DNA of 64,000 bases from Nucisporomicrobium flavum (GCF_016464385.1 NZ_JADMLH010000021.1:1-64000), one strand, 5' to 3'; positions 28,014-35,946 are shown, numbered from the stretch's first letter. Notes: generated by a model from the sequence alone, not told the origin. Translations and numbers: made by a program.

Positions 28014-28034
28014 GTGTCAACGGTACATTGACAC
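28014..28034. promoter_or_regulatory. Operator 2, over the regulator's own promoter (candidate)
   Basis: GTGTCAA-N7-TTGACAC, perfect 7-bp arms. On the minus strand it contains the -10 TACCGT (28025-28020), 7 nt before the GTG start. Binding there would block the promoter directly. Confidence 0.6.
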
Positions 28035-28036
28035 GC

Positions 28037-29512
28037 TCACGAGCACCGTCCCCCGTCCACGGCAGAACAGAGCACGCGCTCGTCGTCGGCCGGCAGACCG
28101 GCGACCGGATCAAGTCCGTCCTCAGTGGCCGGCGCCGGGGACGCGGCCGGGACAAGAGCGGTCAGCACGATCGCGCCGAGCACGAATCCGGCCGCCGTCA
28201 GATAGGCCCGGGCGTAGCCGTCCCGCAGCGCCTCGACCGGGGCGACGCCGTCGGTGGCGTGCGTTCCGGTGACCCGGGCGGCGACCACGGCCAGCACCGC
28301 CAGGCCGAGCGCCGCCCCCGCCTGCTGCGCGGTGTTGGCCAGGCCGGAGACCAGCCCGGTGTCGCCCGGCGCGGCGCCGGACATCGCCAGCATGATGATC
28401 GCCGGGATCACCACGCCGATGCCCAGGCCCATGATGATCAGGCCCGGCAGCACGTCGGTGGCGTAGTGCGCGCCGACCGGCATCCTGGCCATCAGCAGCA
28501 GCCCGGCCGCCAGCGCCGCGAGCCCGCCCAGCAGCACCGGCTTCACGCCCAGGCGGGCGGTCAGCCGGGGCGCCACGACCAGGGAGACCAGGCCGATCAC
28601 CACGGGTGTGGGGAGGAACGCCAGGCCCGTGCCCGTTGCGTCGAGGCCGAGGACCCTCTGCAGGAACAGGGCGTTGACGAACTGGAAGCCCATGCCGGTG
28701 GCGAAGATGAGGATCAGCGCGGCGCAGGCCAGCAGGAGACGGCGGCCGCGCAGCACGCGCAAGGGTACGAGGGGGTGACGGGCGGACCGCTGCCGGATGA
28801 GGAACGCGGCGACGAGCAGCAGCGCGCCGGCCCCGTACGGGACGCTGCCGTCCACGATCGCGTACACGCCGGCCGACAGACCGACGGTGATCAGCGCCGC
28901 CCCGGCCACGTCGGTGCCCGCCCGCAGGCCCGGCCCGGCCTCGTGGGGCAGCACCCGCAGCGCCGCGATCAGCACGCCGGCGCCGATGGGTACGTTCACC
29001 AGGAAGATCCACGGCCAGCCGGCGGCCTCGGTGAGCAGCCCGCCCGCGACGAAGCCGACCGCCGCGCCGCCGGCCTGGGTGAAGCTGTACACGCCGATCG
29101 CGCGGGCCTGGGCGGCCGGTTCGGGGTGCAACCGCACGATCAGACTGAAGATCACCGCCGAGGCCAGGGCGCCGCCCACCCCCTGCACGAAGCGGCCCGC
29201 CACGAGCAGGGCGGCGGTGCCGGCCAGGCCGCAGAGCAGGCTGGCGGCGGTGAACACGACCAACCCGGTGAGGAACACGGCGCGGGCGCCGATGAGGTCG
29301 CCGAGCCGTCCGGAGAGCAGCAGCAGGCCGGCGAAGCCGACGAGGTATCCGTTGACGACCCAGGCCACTCCCGCGGCGGAGAAGCCGAGATCGGTCTGGA
29401 TGGCGGGCACGGCGACCGCCACGATCGTGCTGTCCAGCACGATCATGAGCGCCATGGCACAGAGCACCGCCAGGGCGGCGGCACGGTTGCGGGGGTACGC
29501 GGAGACGACCAT
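28037..29512 (-). CDS. DHA2-family (EmrB/QacA) MFS drug exporter
   Basis: 491 aa, about 14 helices. LDSTIVAVAVPAIQTDLG (motif D1, residues about 26-43), GRLGDLIGARAVFL (motif A) and SFTQAGGAAVGFVAGG (motif C of antiporters) identify the H+-coupled multidrug exporters. MarR lies 44 bp upstream on the same strand and a palindrome covers its promoter, so drug-inducible control is likely. -10 TACGGT (29525-29520) is 7 nt before the ATG, indicating a leaderless message. Confidence 0.88.
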   Translation of the reverse strand: MVVSAYPRNRAAALAVLCAMALMIVLDSTIVAVAVPAIQTDLGFSAAGVAWVVNGYLVGFAGLLLLSGRLGDLIGARAVFLTGLVVFTAASLLCGLAGTAALLVAGRFVQGVGGALASAVIFSLIVRLHPEPAAQARAIGVYSFTQAGGAAVGFVAGGLLTEAAGWPWIFLVNVPIGAGVLIAALRVLPHEAGPGLRAGTDVAGAALITVGLSAGVYAIVDGSVPYGAGALLLVAAFLIRQRSARHPLVPLRVLRGRRLLLACAALILIFATGMGFQFVNALFLQRVLGLDATGTGLAFLPTPVVIGLVSLVVAPRLTARLGVKPVLLGGLAALAAGLLLMARMPVGAHYATDVLPGLIIMGLGIGVVIPAIIMLAMSGAAPGDTGLVSGLANTAQQAGAALGLAVLAVVAARVTGTHATDGVAPVEALRDGYARAYLTAAGFVLGAIVLTALVPAASPAPATEDGLDPVAGLPADDERVLCSAVDGGRCS

Positions 29513-29527
29513 AAACGCGACCGTAGC

Positions 29528-29551
29528 AGATAGTTCGGATACAGACTATCT
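29528..29551. promoter_or_regulatory. Candidate MarR operator
   Basis: AGATAGT-N10-ACTATCT, perfect 7-bp arms, between the MarR stop and the pump start. It covers the region between the pump's -10 (29525-29520) and its presumed -35. Confidence 0.6.
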
Positions 29552-29556
29552 ACTTG

Positions 29557-30039
29557 TCACGTAGTTGCCCGCTGCCGCGCCCGGCGCACCGGCCGCGGCC
29601 CGTCCCCCGGCGCGCCCTCGACGAGCTGGTTCAACGCGGCGACGAACGCGGCGCGGGCCGGCTCCGGCAGCGCCTCCAGCGCCTCGGCGTGCACCCGGTC
29701 GACGATGCGCTGCCCCTGCTCGGCGGCCCGGCGGCCCTCCTCGGTGACCGCGATGATCCGCGCCCGCCGGTCGGCCGCGGACGGCCGGCGCCGCGCGAGA
29801 CCCCGGCGCTCCAGCTCGTCGACCGTGCCGACCATCGTCGTCTTGTCCAGGTCGGCGAGGGCCGCGAGCTGGATCTGCGTGCGCTCCTCCTCGAGCGCGT
29901 GCACCAGGACGCACTGCATCCGCGGGGTCAGCCCCACGTCGGCGAGCGCCGCGGCCAGCCGGTTGTTCATGGCGTGACCGGCCGAGTTCAGCAGGCCCGT
30001 GAGATCGCGGACGGTACGGGCGGGCGCGTCGGAAGCCAT
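29557..30039 (-). CDS. MarR-family regulator
   Basis: 160 aa. Winged helix: IQLAALADLDKTTMVGTVDELERRGLARR, followed by the wing DRRARIIAVTEEGRR. MarR proteins commonly repress multidrug pumps and release DNA on binding phenolic ligands. The DHA2 pump follows after 44 bp. A TAGGCT -10 (30051-30046) sits 6 nt before the ATG. Confidence 0.9.
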   Translation of the reverse strand: MASDAPARTVRDLTGLLNSAGHAMNNRLAAALADVGLTPRMQCVLVHALEEERTQIQLAALADLDKTTMVGTVDELERRGLARRRPSAADRRARIIAVTEEGRRAAEQGQRIVDRVHAEALEALPEPARAAFVAALNQLVEGAPGDGPRPVRRARQRATT

Positions 30040-30063
30040 GCCCCGAGCCTATCCGCGGCGGGC

Positions 30064-31443
30064 CTACGCGACGTCGGGCCGCGTCATCAACGGTGCTCGC
30101 AGGTGCAGCGCCAGCTCGGGAGTGGTCAGGGGCACGGTGCTCCAGGTGGCTGTGGCCGTACCGCCGTCGACCACCAGCCGTACCCGATGCGGGGTGGTGA
30201 TGACGAAGAGGTCGGCGACGAACGTGTCGCCCTGCCAGGCGCCGGACGCGACGACCGGCCGGCCCAGCGGCGCGCTCTCCCGCCACTCGCCGTGGCCGAC
30301 CTCGACCTCGCCGATCGGCTGGAGCCGTACGCGCCACCCGCCCTCGACCGATTCCACGACGACCGGGGAGCCCGCGGGCAGCGGCGGATCCGCGGTTGCC
30401 GCCACCGTCGCCCTGGCCGTACGCCCCGGCTCGGCCGAGCCCGCCACCAGCGGGAACGCCAGCCGCCGCAGCCGCTCGGCGAGCACCTCGTCGTCGCGGG
30501 CGCTGCCCGGACGGCCGATGCCGGGCGACAGGCACTCCCAGACCGCATCGGGCGTGGCACCGGGCTCGGGACTGTGGCTCGTCACGACCACGACGAGGTC
30601 GAGCGACGGGACGACGACGCACTGCTGACCGAAGGCACCGTCGGCATAGAAGCCGTGCTCCGAGACCCAGAACTGATAGCCGTAGCCGCGGGCCGAGTCG
30701 CCCTCCGACGGCGGGATGACGGTGTGCGGCCGGGTGGCCAGCTCCACCCACTCCCGGGGAACGAGCTGCCGGTCGCCCCACCGCCCGCCGCGCAGCAGCA
30801 GCTCACCGAAGGCGGCGACGGCCTCGGTCGTGAGGTGCAGGCCGTGGAAGCCGAACGCTCTGCCGCTCGCCACCCGGTCCCACTCGGCGTGCTCGGCACC
30901 CATCGGCCGGAACAGTCGCTCGCCGAGGAACTCCCGCAGGTCACGGCCCGTGACCTGCTCGACCATCCGGGCCAGCACGAACGTGGTCGCGTTGTCGTAG
31001 GCGAACCCGGACCCGGTGAACGGGACCCGCAGGAAGCCCTTCACCAGGTCGTCCGGCTCGAGCTCCCAGGCCTCGCCGAGACTGTCGCCGGCGTGCCCGG
31101 TCGTCATCGACAGCAGGTCGTGCACCGTGAGGCGGCGGGCGTGCTCCGAGATGTCGTCCGGTACGTGGCCCGGCAGCACATCCACCACACGGTCGTCGAG
31201 CGCGAGCAACCCGTCCGCGATCGCCAGCCCGGCCGCGACCGAGGTGAAGGACTTGGTCACCGAATACAGCAGCGTCGGGCGATCGGCCGAGTACGGCGCC
31301 CACCAACCCTCGGCCACGACGTGCCCGTGACGGACGACCATGACGGAATGGCCCTCGACGGCCCGGTCCTCGAACCAGTCCAGCAGCGCGCCGATCGAGC
31401 GCGACGAGATCCCCTGGGCGGCCGGAGCGGAACGCGGGAACAT
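30064..31443 (-). CDS. Serine hydrolase (beta-lactamase fold)
   Basis: 459 aa, no signal peptide. SxxK is S61-K64 (SVTK), YDN is near residue 150 and the third motif is around the GAFGQQCVVV region. About 120 additional residues at the C-terminus form a beta-rich domain found in 6-aminohexanoate-dimer-hydrolase/EstB-like proteins. It would be a cytosolic esterase, amidase or peptidase; the substrate is unknown. It ends 25 bp from the MarR start but is probably a separate unit, since MarR has its own promoter. Confidence 0.82.
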   Translation of the reverse strand: MFPRSAPAAQGISSRSIGALLDWFEDRAVEGHSVMVVRHGHVVAEGWWAPYSADRPTLLYSVTKSFTSVAAGLAIADGLLALDDRVVDVLPGHVPDDISEHARRLTVHDLLSMTTGHAGDSLGEAWELEPDDLVKGFLRVPFTGSGFAYDNATTFVLARMVEQVTGRDLREFLGERLFRPMGAEHAEWDRVASGRAFGFHGLHLTTEAVAAFGELLLRGGRWGDRQLVPREWVELATRPHTVIPPSEGDSARGYGYQFWVSEHGFYADGAFGQQCVVVPSLDLVVVVTSHSPEPGATPDAVWECLSPGIGRPGSARDDEVLAERLRRLAFPLVAGSAEPGRTARATVAATADPPLPAGSPVVVESVEGGWRVRLQPIGEVEVGHGEWRESAPLGRPVVASGAWQGDTFVADLFVITTPHRVRLVVDGGTATATWSTVPLTTPELALHLRAPLMTRPDVA

Positions 31444-31520
31444 GACCCTCACTTCGCGATCGTCGGTGGGAGCGGGAGGGACGACCGACGGGCCCCCGTT
31501 GCACCCGCCGGCCGTCGTCC

Positions 31521-31964
31521 TCAACGCGCGGCCAGGTCCGCCCAGCCCGGCACCCTCGGGGCCGAGCGCAGCGGCATCCGCGCCTCCGCCGGCGTACGGT
31601 CCCCCTTGCGCTGGTTGCAGCGCCCGCACGCGGCGACGGTGTTCTCCCAGCTGTTCGCCCCACCGCGGGAACGCGGCAGCACATGGTCGACAGTGGACGC
31701 GACCCCGCCGCAGTAGCCGCAGCGCCGCCCGTCGCGGCTCAGCACCCCGGCCCGCGACCAGCCCGGACCGCGGCTGTGCCGCCAGCGCGTCACCACGTAG
31801 CTGACGAGCCGGACCACGGTCGGGATCGGGAAGACCCCGATGCGCGCGTCCGGCCGGGCCTCCTGCACCACCGCCACCTCGCGGAAGAGCATGCGGATCG
31901 CGTGCCGGACGCTGACCCGGTGCAGCGGCCCGTAGTCGGCGTTGAGTACGAGGACCACGCTCAT
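31521..31964 (-). CDS. HNH endonuclease
   Basis: 147 aa. The HNH zinc-finger nuclease core is CGYCGG, DHVLPRSRGG, NSWENTVAACGRCNQRKGDR (about 82-122), with two CxxC pairs binding Zn. An N-terminal segment VLVLNADYGPLHRVS is shared by a widespread actinobacterial subgroup of this family whose role is unknown. Start at ATG 31964 with a GGGAGG site. Upstream lie a leader peptide and a terminator-like hairpin, so expression is probably set by attenuation. Confidence 0.88.
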   Translation of the reverse strand: MSVVLVLNADYGPLHRVSVRHAIRMLFREVAVVQEARPDARIGVFPIPTVVRLVSYVVTRWRHSRGPGWSRAGVLSRDGRRCGYCGGVASTVDHVLPRSRGGANSWENTVAACGRCNQRKGDRTPAEARMPLRSAPRVPGWADLAAR

Positions 31965-32000
31965 CGCGGGTCACCTCCCCTGTGGTCTGCCCATGAGAAA

Positions 32001-32035
32001 GCCGTCCGGCCCGGCAGGAGCACAGGGCGGACGGC
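32001..32035 (-). terminator. Terminator-like hairpin between leader peptide and HNH gene
   Basis: Perfect 8-bp arms (32001-32008 with 32028-32035), with further internal G-C pairs. On the transcribed minus strand it is followed by TTTCTC, as in an intrinsic terminator. It lies between the stop of the 14-residue leader and the HNH ribosome-binding site, the position of an attenuator. Confidence 0.6.
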
Positions 32036-32051
32036 GGTCGGCGCGCGTGCG

Positions 32052-32096
32052 TCAACCCCGGTGGCAGCCCCGGCCGCGGTGTCGGAAGGCGGTCAT
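32052..32096 (-). CDS. Leader peptide (14 aa) upstream of HNH gene
   Basis: ATG 32096 to TGA 32052-32054 encodes MTAFRHRGRGCHRG. GAGGGAG lies 7 nt before the ATG, one of the best ribosome-binding sites in the window. The peptide is rich in Arg and Gly with two His and one Cys. The short length, strong initiation site and terminator-like hairpin just behind it match transcription-attenuation leaders. What stalls the ribosome (low Arg-, His- or Cys-tRNA, or an inhibitor) is unknown. Confidence 0.55.
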   Translation of the reverse strand: MTAFRHRGRGCHRG

Positions 32097-32110
32097 GTGA
32101 TCTCCCTCGG

Positions 32111-32126
32111 GCCCGGTGATCCGGGC
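32111..32126 (-). other. Small hairpin in the HNH 5' untranslated region
   Basis: Six-bp perfect arms GCCCGG/CCGGGC with a 4-nt loop, just upstream of the leader's ribosome-binding site. It could modulate leader translation or be an operator. Confidence 0.35.
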
Positions 32127-32144
32127 CACGTCGTCGTGGAGAGA

Positions 32145-32174
32145 AAACTAGGCGGAACGGGCAGGCGTGGACAA
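32145..32174 (-). promoter_or_regulatory. Promoter of the leader-HNH transcript
   Basis: On the minus strand TTGTCC (32174-32169) and TAGTTT (32150-32145) are separated by 18 bp. It lies upstream of the leader peptide, leaving a 5' untranslated region of about 40-50 nt. Confidence 0.45.
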
Positions 32175-32179
32175 CGCAA

Positions 32180-32830
32180 TTAATCGATCAGCGCGCGGCG
32201 TACGGCGGCGACGAGCTGCACCAGGCCGATCACGCCGAGGGCAACCCAGACGATCACGGCGATCACCACGACGGTCCGGTCCCAGCCCGGGTGGACCAGG
32301 CCGGCGAGGCCGCCGACCAGCAGCCCGCTGATGGCCACCGACACCCGGGTCGGCCGCTCCCCCACGGTGACCGCGCCGAGGCCGCTCATCCCGCCGGCCG
32401 CCGCGCGGGCCCGGACGTACTCGTGCAGCCAGCTCACCACCAGGCCCGCGACCACCAGCCAGCCCGGCGCCCCCGCCGTCCAGAACGCGGCCAGCCAGGC
32501 CAGCTCGCCCAGCCGGTCGGCCACCGAGTCGTAGACGAACCCGAACCGGCTCGCCCGGCCGCTGATCACCGCCACCGCCCCGTCGAAGGCGTCGGCGAAG
32601 CTCGCCAGCAGCACCAGCGCCGCGCCGGCCAGCAGCGGCACGAACGGCACGCCCGCGCAGAGCAGGAGGCCCGCGGTGGTCACCGTGGACGGGCCCGCGC
32701 CGAGCCGCGCGAGCACGCTGCCGCCGCGGTACGCCAGCCGTACCCAGCCGCGCACCACCGGCGAGGCGGCGCGCGGGTCGAAGCCACCGTGCAGCGCCGA
32801 CCAGGCGACGGCGTACTGCTCCCAGGTCAC
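32180..32830 (-). CDS. CDP-alcohol phosphatidyltransferase family protein
   Basis: 216 aa, about six membrane helices. The family signature is present as FADAFDGAVAVISGRASRFG followed by VYDSVADR, keeping the Asp residues that bind the metal and CDP-alcohol; the spacing between DG and the later Asp pair is slightly longer than in PgsA. It transfers a phosphoalcohol group in phospholipid or polar-lipid synthesis; the acceptor is unknown. GTG start 3 bp after the metF stop, so it is probably in one transcript with metF. Confidence 0.8.
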   Translation of the reverse strand: MTWEQYAVAWSALHGGFDPRAASPVVRGWVRLAYRGGSVLARLGAGPSTVTTAGLLLCAGVPFVPLLAGAALVLLASFADAFDGAVAVISGRASRFGFVYDSVADRLGELAWLAAFWTAGAPGWLVVAGLVVSWLHEYVRARAAAGGMSGLGAVTVGERPTRVSVAISGLLVGGLAGLVHPGWDRTVVVIAVIVWVALGVIGLVQLVAAVRRALID

Positions 32831-32833
32831 CGG

Positions 32834-33757
32834 TCAGGCGGCGGGTGCGGCGGCGCCGACGGACAGCTGCTGCCACACCTCGCGGGTGGCGGGTGACCGG
32901 TTCATGGTGATGAAGTGGATGCCCGGTACGCCCTCGTCCAGCAGCCGCCGGCACATCTCGCTGCACAGCTCGATGCCGAGCTTGCGGACGCCGGCCTCGT
33001 CGTCGGCGATGCGCTCGAACCGCTCCAGCAGCGCGGGCGGGAACGGCGCCCCGGACAGCTGCGCGGAGCGAGCGATCGTCGCCATTCTCAGGACGGGCAT
33101 CACACCCGGCACGATGGGCGTGTCGCAGCCCGCCGCGGCCACCCGGTCGCGCAGCCGCAGGTAGTCGTCCGCCTCGAAGAACATCTGGGTGATGGCGAAG
33201 TCGGCGCCCGCCCGGCACTTGCGGATGAAGTTGCGGGTGTCGGTCTCGATGTCCGCCGACCGGGGGTGCTTGTACGGGAAAGCGGCCACCCCGACGCTGA
33301 AGTCGCCGGCCTCACGCAGCAGGCGGACGAGGTCCTCGGCGTACAGCACGCCCTCGGGGTGCCGGACCCACTCGCCGGTGGGGTCGCCGGGCGGGTCGCC
33401 GCGGACCGCGAGCACGTTGCGGATGCCCGCGCCGGCCAGCCGCCCGATGACGTTGCGCAGCTCGGCGACCGAGTGGTTGACCGCGGTCAGGTGCGCCATG
33501 GGCAGCAGCGTCGTCTCCGTGGCCACGCGTTCGGTCACGTCGACGGTCGTGTCGCGGGTGCTGCCGCCGGCGCCGTACGTGATCGACACGAAGTCCGGGC
33601 GCAGCGGCTCCAGCTCGCGGATCGTCTGCCAGAGCAGCTGCTCGGCCTCGCGCGTCTTGGGCGGCATGAACTCGAACGAGAACGTGGGCCCCGGACGGCG
33701 GATCAGCGAACCGATCGCCGGGGACCCGGGAAGGCGGGAGGGAAGTCCGAGAGACAC
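32834..33757 (-). CDS. metF: Methylenetetrahydrofolate reductase
   Basis: 307 aa. It reduces 5,10-methylene-THF to 5-methyl-THF for methionine synthesis using FAD. FSFEFMPPKT near the N-terminus holds the catalytic glutamate, followed by SITYGAGGSTRD, the folate-barrel segments AHLTAVNHS, VLAVRGDPPG and ADFAITQMFFEADDY. GTG 33757 is set by a TAGAGT -10 (33770-33765) 7 nt before it. Divergent from the GGPP synthase gene with 54 bp between starts. Confidence 0.92.
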   Translation of the reverse strand: MSLGLPSRLPGSPAIGSLIRRPGPTFSFEFMPPKTREAEQLLWQTIRELEPLRPDFVSITYGAGGSTRDTTVDVTERVATETTLLPMAHLTAVNHSVAELRNVIGRLAGAGIRNVLAVRGDPPGDPTGEWVRHPEGVLYAEDLVRLLREAGDFSVGVAAFPYKHPRSADIETDTRNFIRKCRAGADFAITQMFFEADDYLRLRDRVAAAGCDTPIVPGVMPVLRMATIARSAQLSGAPFPPALLERFERIADDEAGVRKLGIELCSEMCRRLLDEGVPGIHFITMNRSPATREVWQQLSVGAAAPAA

Positions 33758-33764
33758 ACCGCAG

Positions 33765-33804
33765 ACTCTACCGGGCTGGCGCCTTCCGGAAGACCCGCTA
33801 GGTT
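33765..33804. promoter_or_regulatory. Back-to-back leaderless promoters of metF and GGPP synthase
   Basis: The minus-strand TAGAGT (33770-33765) is 7 nt before the metF GTG. The plus-strand TAGGTT (33799-33804) is 7 nt before the GTG at 33812. Both promoters fit in 54 bp, so their -35 regions must overlap. Confidence 0.45.
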
Positions 33805-33811
33805 TGGCGCC

Positions 33812-34879
33812 GTGACCTCCCCGCTCGAGCGCGCCGGCCTGCACCCCCGCGTCGACAAGGCCCTGGCCGCTTTCCTGGCGGCCCAGCGCACGCGCCTGCT
33901 CGCGATCGACGACGCGCTGGCTGACGTGGCGGACGCCCTGGAGGCGTTCGTGCTGCGCGGCGGCAAGCGGCTGCGGCCGGCGTTCGCGTACTGGGGATAT
34001 CGCGGGGCGGGCGGCATCGACTCCGACCGCGTCGTCGCCGCGGTGGCCGCGCTGGAACTCGTCCAGGCCAGCGCGCTGATCCACGACGACCTGATGGACC
34101 GCTCGGACACCCGGCGCGGCGAGCCCTCCATGCACCGCCGCTTCGCGTCGCGGCACGCGGCCGCCGCCTGGCGCGGGGACGCCGACGCGTTCGGCGACAA
34201 CGCCGCCGTGCTCCTCGGCGACCTCGCCCTGGTCTGGTCCGACGAGCTGCTGCACGGCTCGGGCGTGGGCCTGGAGGAGCTGGCCCGGGCGCGGCCGGTC
34301 TTCGACGAGATGCGGACGGAGGTGACCGCCGGCCAGTACCTCGACGTGCTGACCCCGGTCACCGGCGACACGTCGCTGGAACGCGCCGGCAAGGTCGCCC
34401 GCTACAAGTCGGCCAAGTACACGGTCGAACGCCCGCTGCTGCTCGGCGCCGCGCTGGCCGGGGCATCGGAGGAGGTCAGCCGGGCCTACTCCGCGTACGG
34501 GCTGCCGCTGGGCGAGGCGTTCCAGCTGCGCGACGACGTGCTCGGCGTCTTCGGCGACCCCGCGCAGACCGGCAAACCGGCCGGCGACGACCTGCGCGAG
34601 GGCAAGCGCACGTACCTGATCGCGGCCGCGTACGAGGCGCTGCCGGCGGCCGGCCGCAGCGAGCTGGACCGCGGCCTCGGCGACCTGAAGCTGGACGAGG
34701 CCCGGGTGGAGCGGCTGCGCGCGCTGATCACCGGCAGCGGCGCGCTGGCCCGCACGGAGACCCGGATCACCGCGCTGACCGCCGAGGCGCTCGCCGCCCT
34801 GGACACGCAGGTCATCGAGCCGGAGGCCCGGTCGGTGCTGCTAGCCCTCGCCGACGCGGCCACGCGCCGCGCGGTCTGA
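33812..34879 (+). CDS. crtE: Geranylgeranyl diphosphate synthase-type prenyltransferase
   Basis: 355 aa polyprenyl synthase. First aspartate-rich motif HDDLMD (D92, D93, D96) and second QLRDDVLGVFGD. RGGKRLRP (49-56) binds IPP. It condenses IPP with allylic diphosphates, probably to C20 GGPP, feeding carotenoids or menaquinone. Convergent lycopene cyclase genes overlap its end by 39 bp, which supports a pigment role. The same slot in M. tuberculosis holds idsA2 (Rv2173). Product length is inferred. Confidence 0.85.
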   Translation: MTSPLERAGLHPRVDKALAAFLAAQRTRLLAIDDALADVADALEAFVLRGGKRLRPAFAYWGYRGAGGIDSDRVVAAVAALELVQASALIHDDLMDRSDTRRGEPSMHRRFASRHAAAAWRGDADAFGDNAAVLLGDLALVWSDELLHGSGVGLEELARARPVFDEMRTEVTAGQYLDVLTPVTGDTSLERAGKVARYKSAKYTVERPLLLGAALAGASEEVSRAYSAYGLPLGEAFQLRDDVLGVFGDPAQTGKPAGDDLREGKRTYLIAAAYEALPAAGRSELDRGLGDLKLDEARVERLRALITGSGALARTETRITALTAEALAALDTQVIEPEARSVLLALADAATRRAV

Positions 34880-35233
34880 GGAACGCGCCCGGAGCAGGCG
34901 CAGCAGCGCACTGCCCTCGCCGGCGCGGGGCTCGCGTTGCACGCCGCGCCGGCCGAGCCACACCCAGACCGACAGCGTGAGCAGCACCATCGCGAAACCG
35001 AAGAACAGGTCCTCGACCGGCGCGAACGCGATCCGCCAGCCGATGATCGCCGCCGGGTCGTAGATGACGATGTGCCGCCCGGTCAGGATGCCGTTGGACA
35101 GCAGCTGGAAGACGATGATGATCGGGTACGTCGCCCAGAACACCACCCGCCGCACCAGCCGGGTCCGGAGCACGAACAGGTCGGCAAGCACCGCACCCAC
35201 CACGCCGAGCAGGGCCGCCACCGTGTAGGTCAC
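34841..35233 (-). CDS. crtYd: Lycopene cyclase subunit, CrtYd type
   Basis: 130 aa, three membrane helices and a basic C-terminal tail. The heterodimeric lycopene cyclase signature is seen in FQLLSNGILTGRHIVIYDP and FAPVEDLFFGFAMVL. Together with the CrtYc subunit upstream it should cyclise psi ends to rings. GTG start overlaps the crtYc stop (GTGA), and its 3' end overlaps the GGPP synthase gene by 39 bp. Confidence 0.82.
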   Translation of the reverse strand: MTYTVAALLGVVGAVLADLFVLRTRLVRRVVFWATYPIIIVFQLLSNGILTGRHIVIYDPAAIIGWRIAFAPVEDLFFGFAMVLLTLSVWVWLGRRGVQREPRAGEGSALLRLLRARSSDRAARGRVGEG

Positions 35234-35562
35234 TCGTCACCGTCCCCGGCGGGCCGGCGCAGCACCGCGCGGACCGCCTCGAAGCCGAGCACCGCGCACA
35301 CCGGCACCACCACGAAGAAGAGCACCTCGTCCAGGGGCAGACCGCCGGGCAGCAGGATGCCGGTGGTCTGTTCCGGGTCGAAGGTCCAGTGGCCCGCCGC
35401 GATCGCCGCCAGGTCCCAGAGGACGAAGACGACCACCACCGGCAGCAGCGTGAGCAGGAGCCGGCGTCCGCGGCGCAGCACGTTGACCTTGAGCACCGGC
35501 TCGAGCCACAGCGCGCAGACCAGGCAGCCCGCGAGCACGAGCAGGTACGCCAGGTGGCCCAT
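35230..35562 (-). CDS. crtYc: Lycopene cyclase subunit, CrtYc type
   Basis: 110 aa, three helices. WTFDPEQTTGILLPGGLPLDEVLFFVVVP carries the PxE(E/D) motif conserved in the CrtYc/CrtYe family, the counterpart of the motif in CrtYd. Actinobacteria use this pair in place of single-chain CrtY. Such pairs make beta rings (C40) or C50 ends; no elongase (LbtBC/CrtEb) gene is nearby, which favours C40. Confidence 0.82.
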   Translation of the reverse strand: MGHLAYLLVLAGCLVCALWLEPVLKVNVLRRGRRLLLTLLPVVVVFVLWDLAAIAAGHWTFDPEQTTGILLPGGLPLDEVLFFVVVPVCAVLGFEAVRAVLRRPAGDGDE

Positions 35563-35571
35563 CGACGCGGC

Positions 35572-35946
35572 TCAGAACCCGAGCGCCTGCGCGCGCCGCT
35601 TGACCTCGCGGGCGCGGTCGCCGCCCAGCCCCACCGCGCCGCAGCCGTCGACGGTCTCGTCGGGCTCGTACAGCCACCGGAGCGCCTCTTCGTCGTTGTA
35701 CCCGGCGTCATGGAGCAACGTGAGGATGCCGGGCAGGTGCTTGAGCACGGTGCTGTTGGCGATCAACTCGGCCGGCACCACGCGGATGCCGTCGCGCTTG
35801 ACCGCGAGCAGCGCGCCGTCGCGGATCATCTGGTGCACCTTGCTGATGGACACGCCGAGCCGCTCCGCCACGTCGGGCAGGTTGATCCACTCGGCCGGGC
35901 CGGCCGGCTGTCCGGCCGCCGGGCCCACGGTTACGGAATCGGTCAC
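35572..35946 (-). CDS. Rv2175c-like DNA-binding protein
   Basis: 124 aa. The winged HTH is EWINLPDVAERLGVSISKVHQMIRDGAL (about 19-46), and the C-terminal half LKHLPGILTLLHDAGYNDEEALRWL matches the M. tuberculosis Rv2175c family, whose member is a DNA-binding substrate of the Ser/Thr kinase PknL. Here the PASTA kinase lies about 1 kb away on the opposite strand, keeping the association. GTG 35946 is the start. It lies 9 bp upstream of crtYc on the same strand, so it may be co-transcribed with the cyclase genes. Confidence 0.78.
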   Translation of the reverse strand: MTDSVTVGPAAGQPAGPAEWINLPDVAERLGVSISKVHQMIRDGALLAVKRDGIRVVPAELIANSTVLKHLPGILTLLHDAGYNDEEALRWLYEPDETVDGCGAVGLGGDRAREVKRRAQALGF

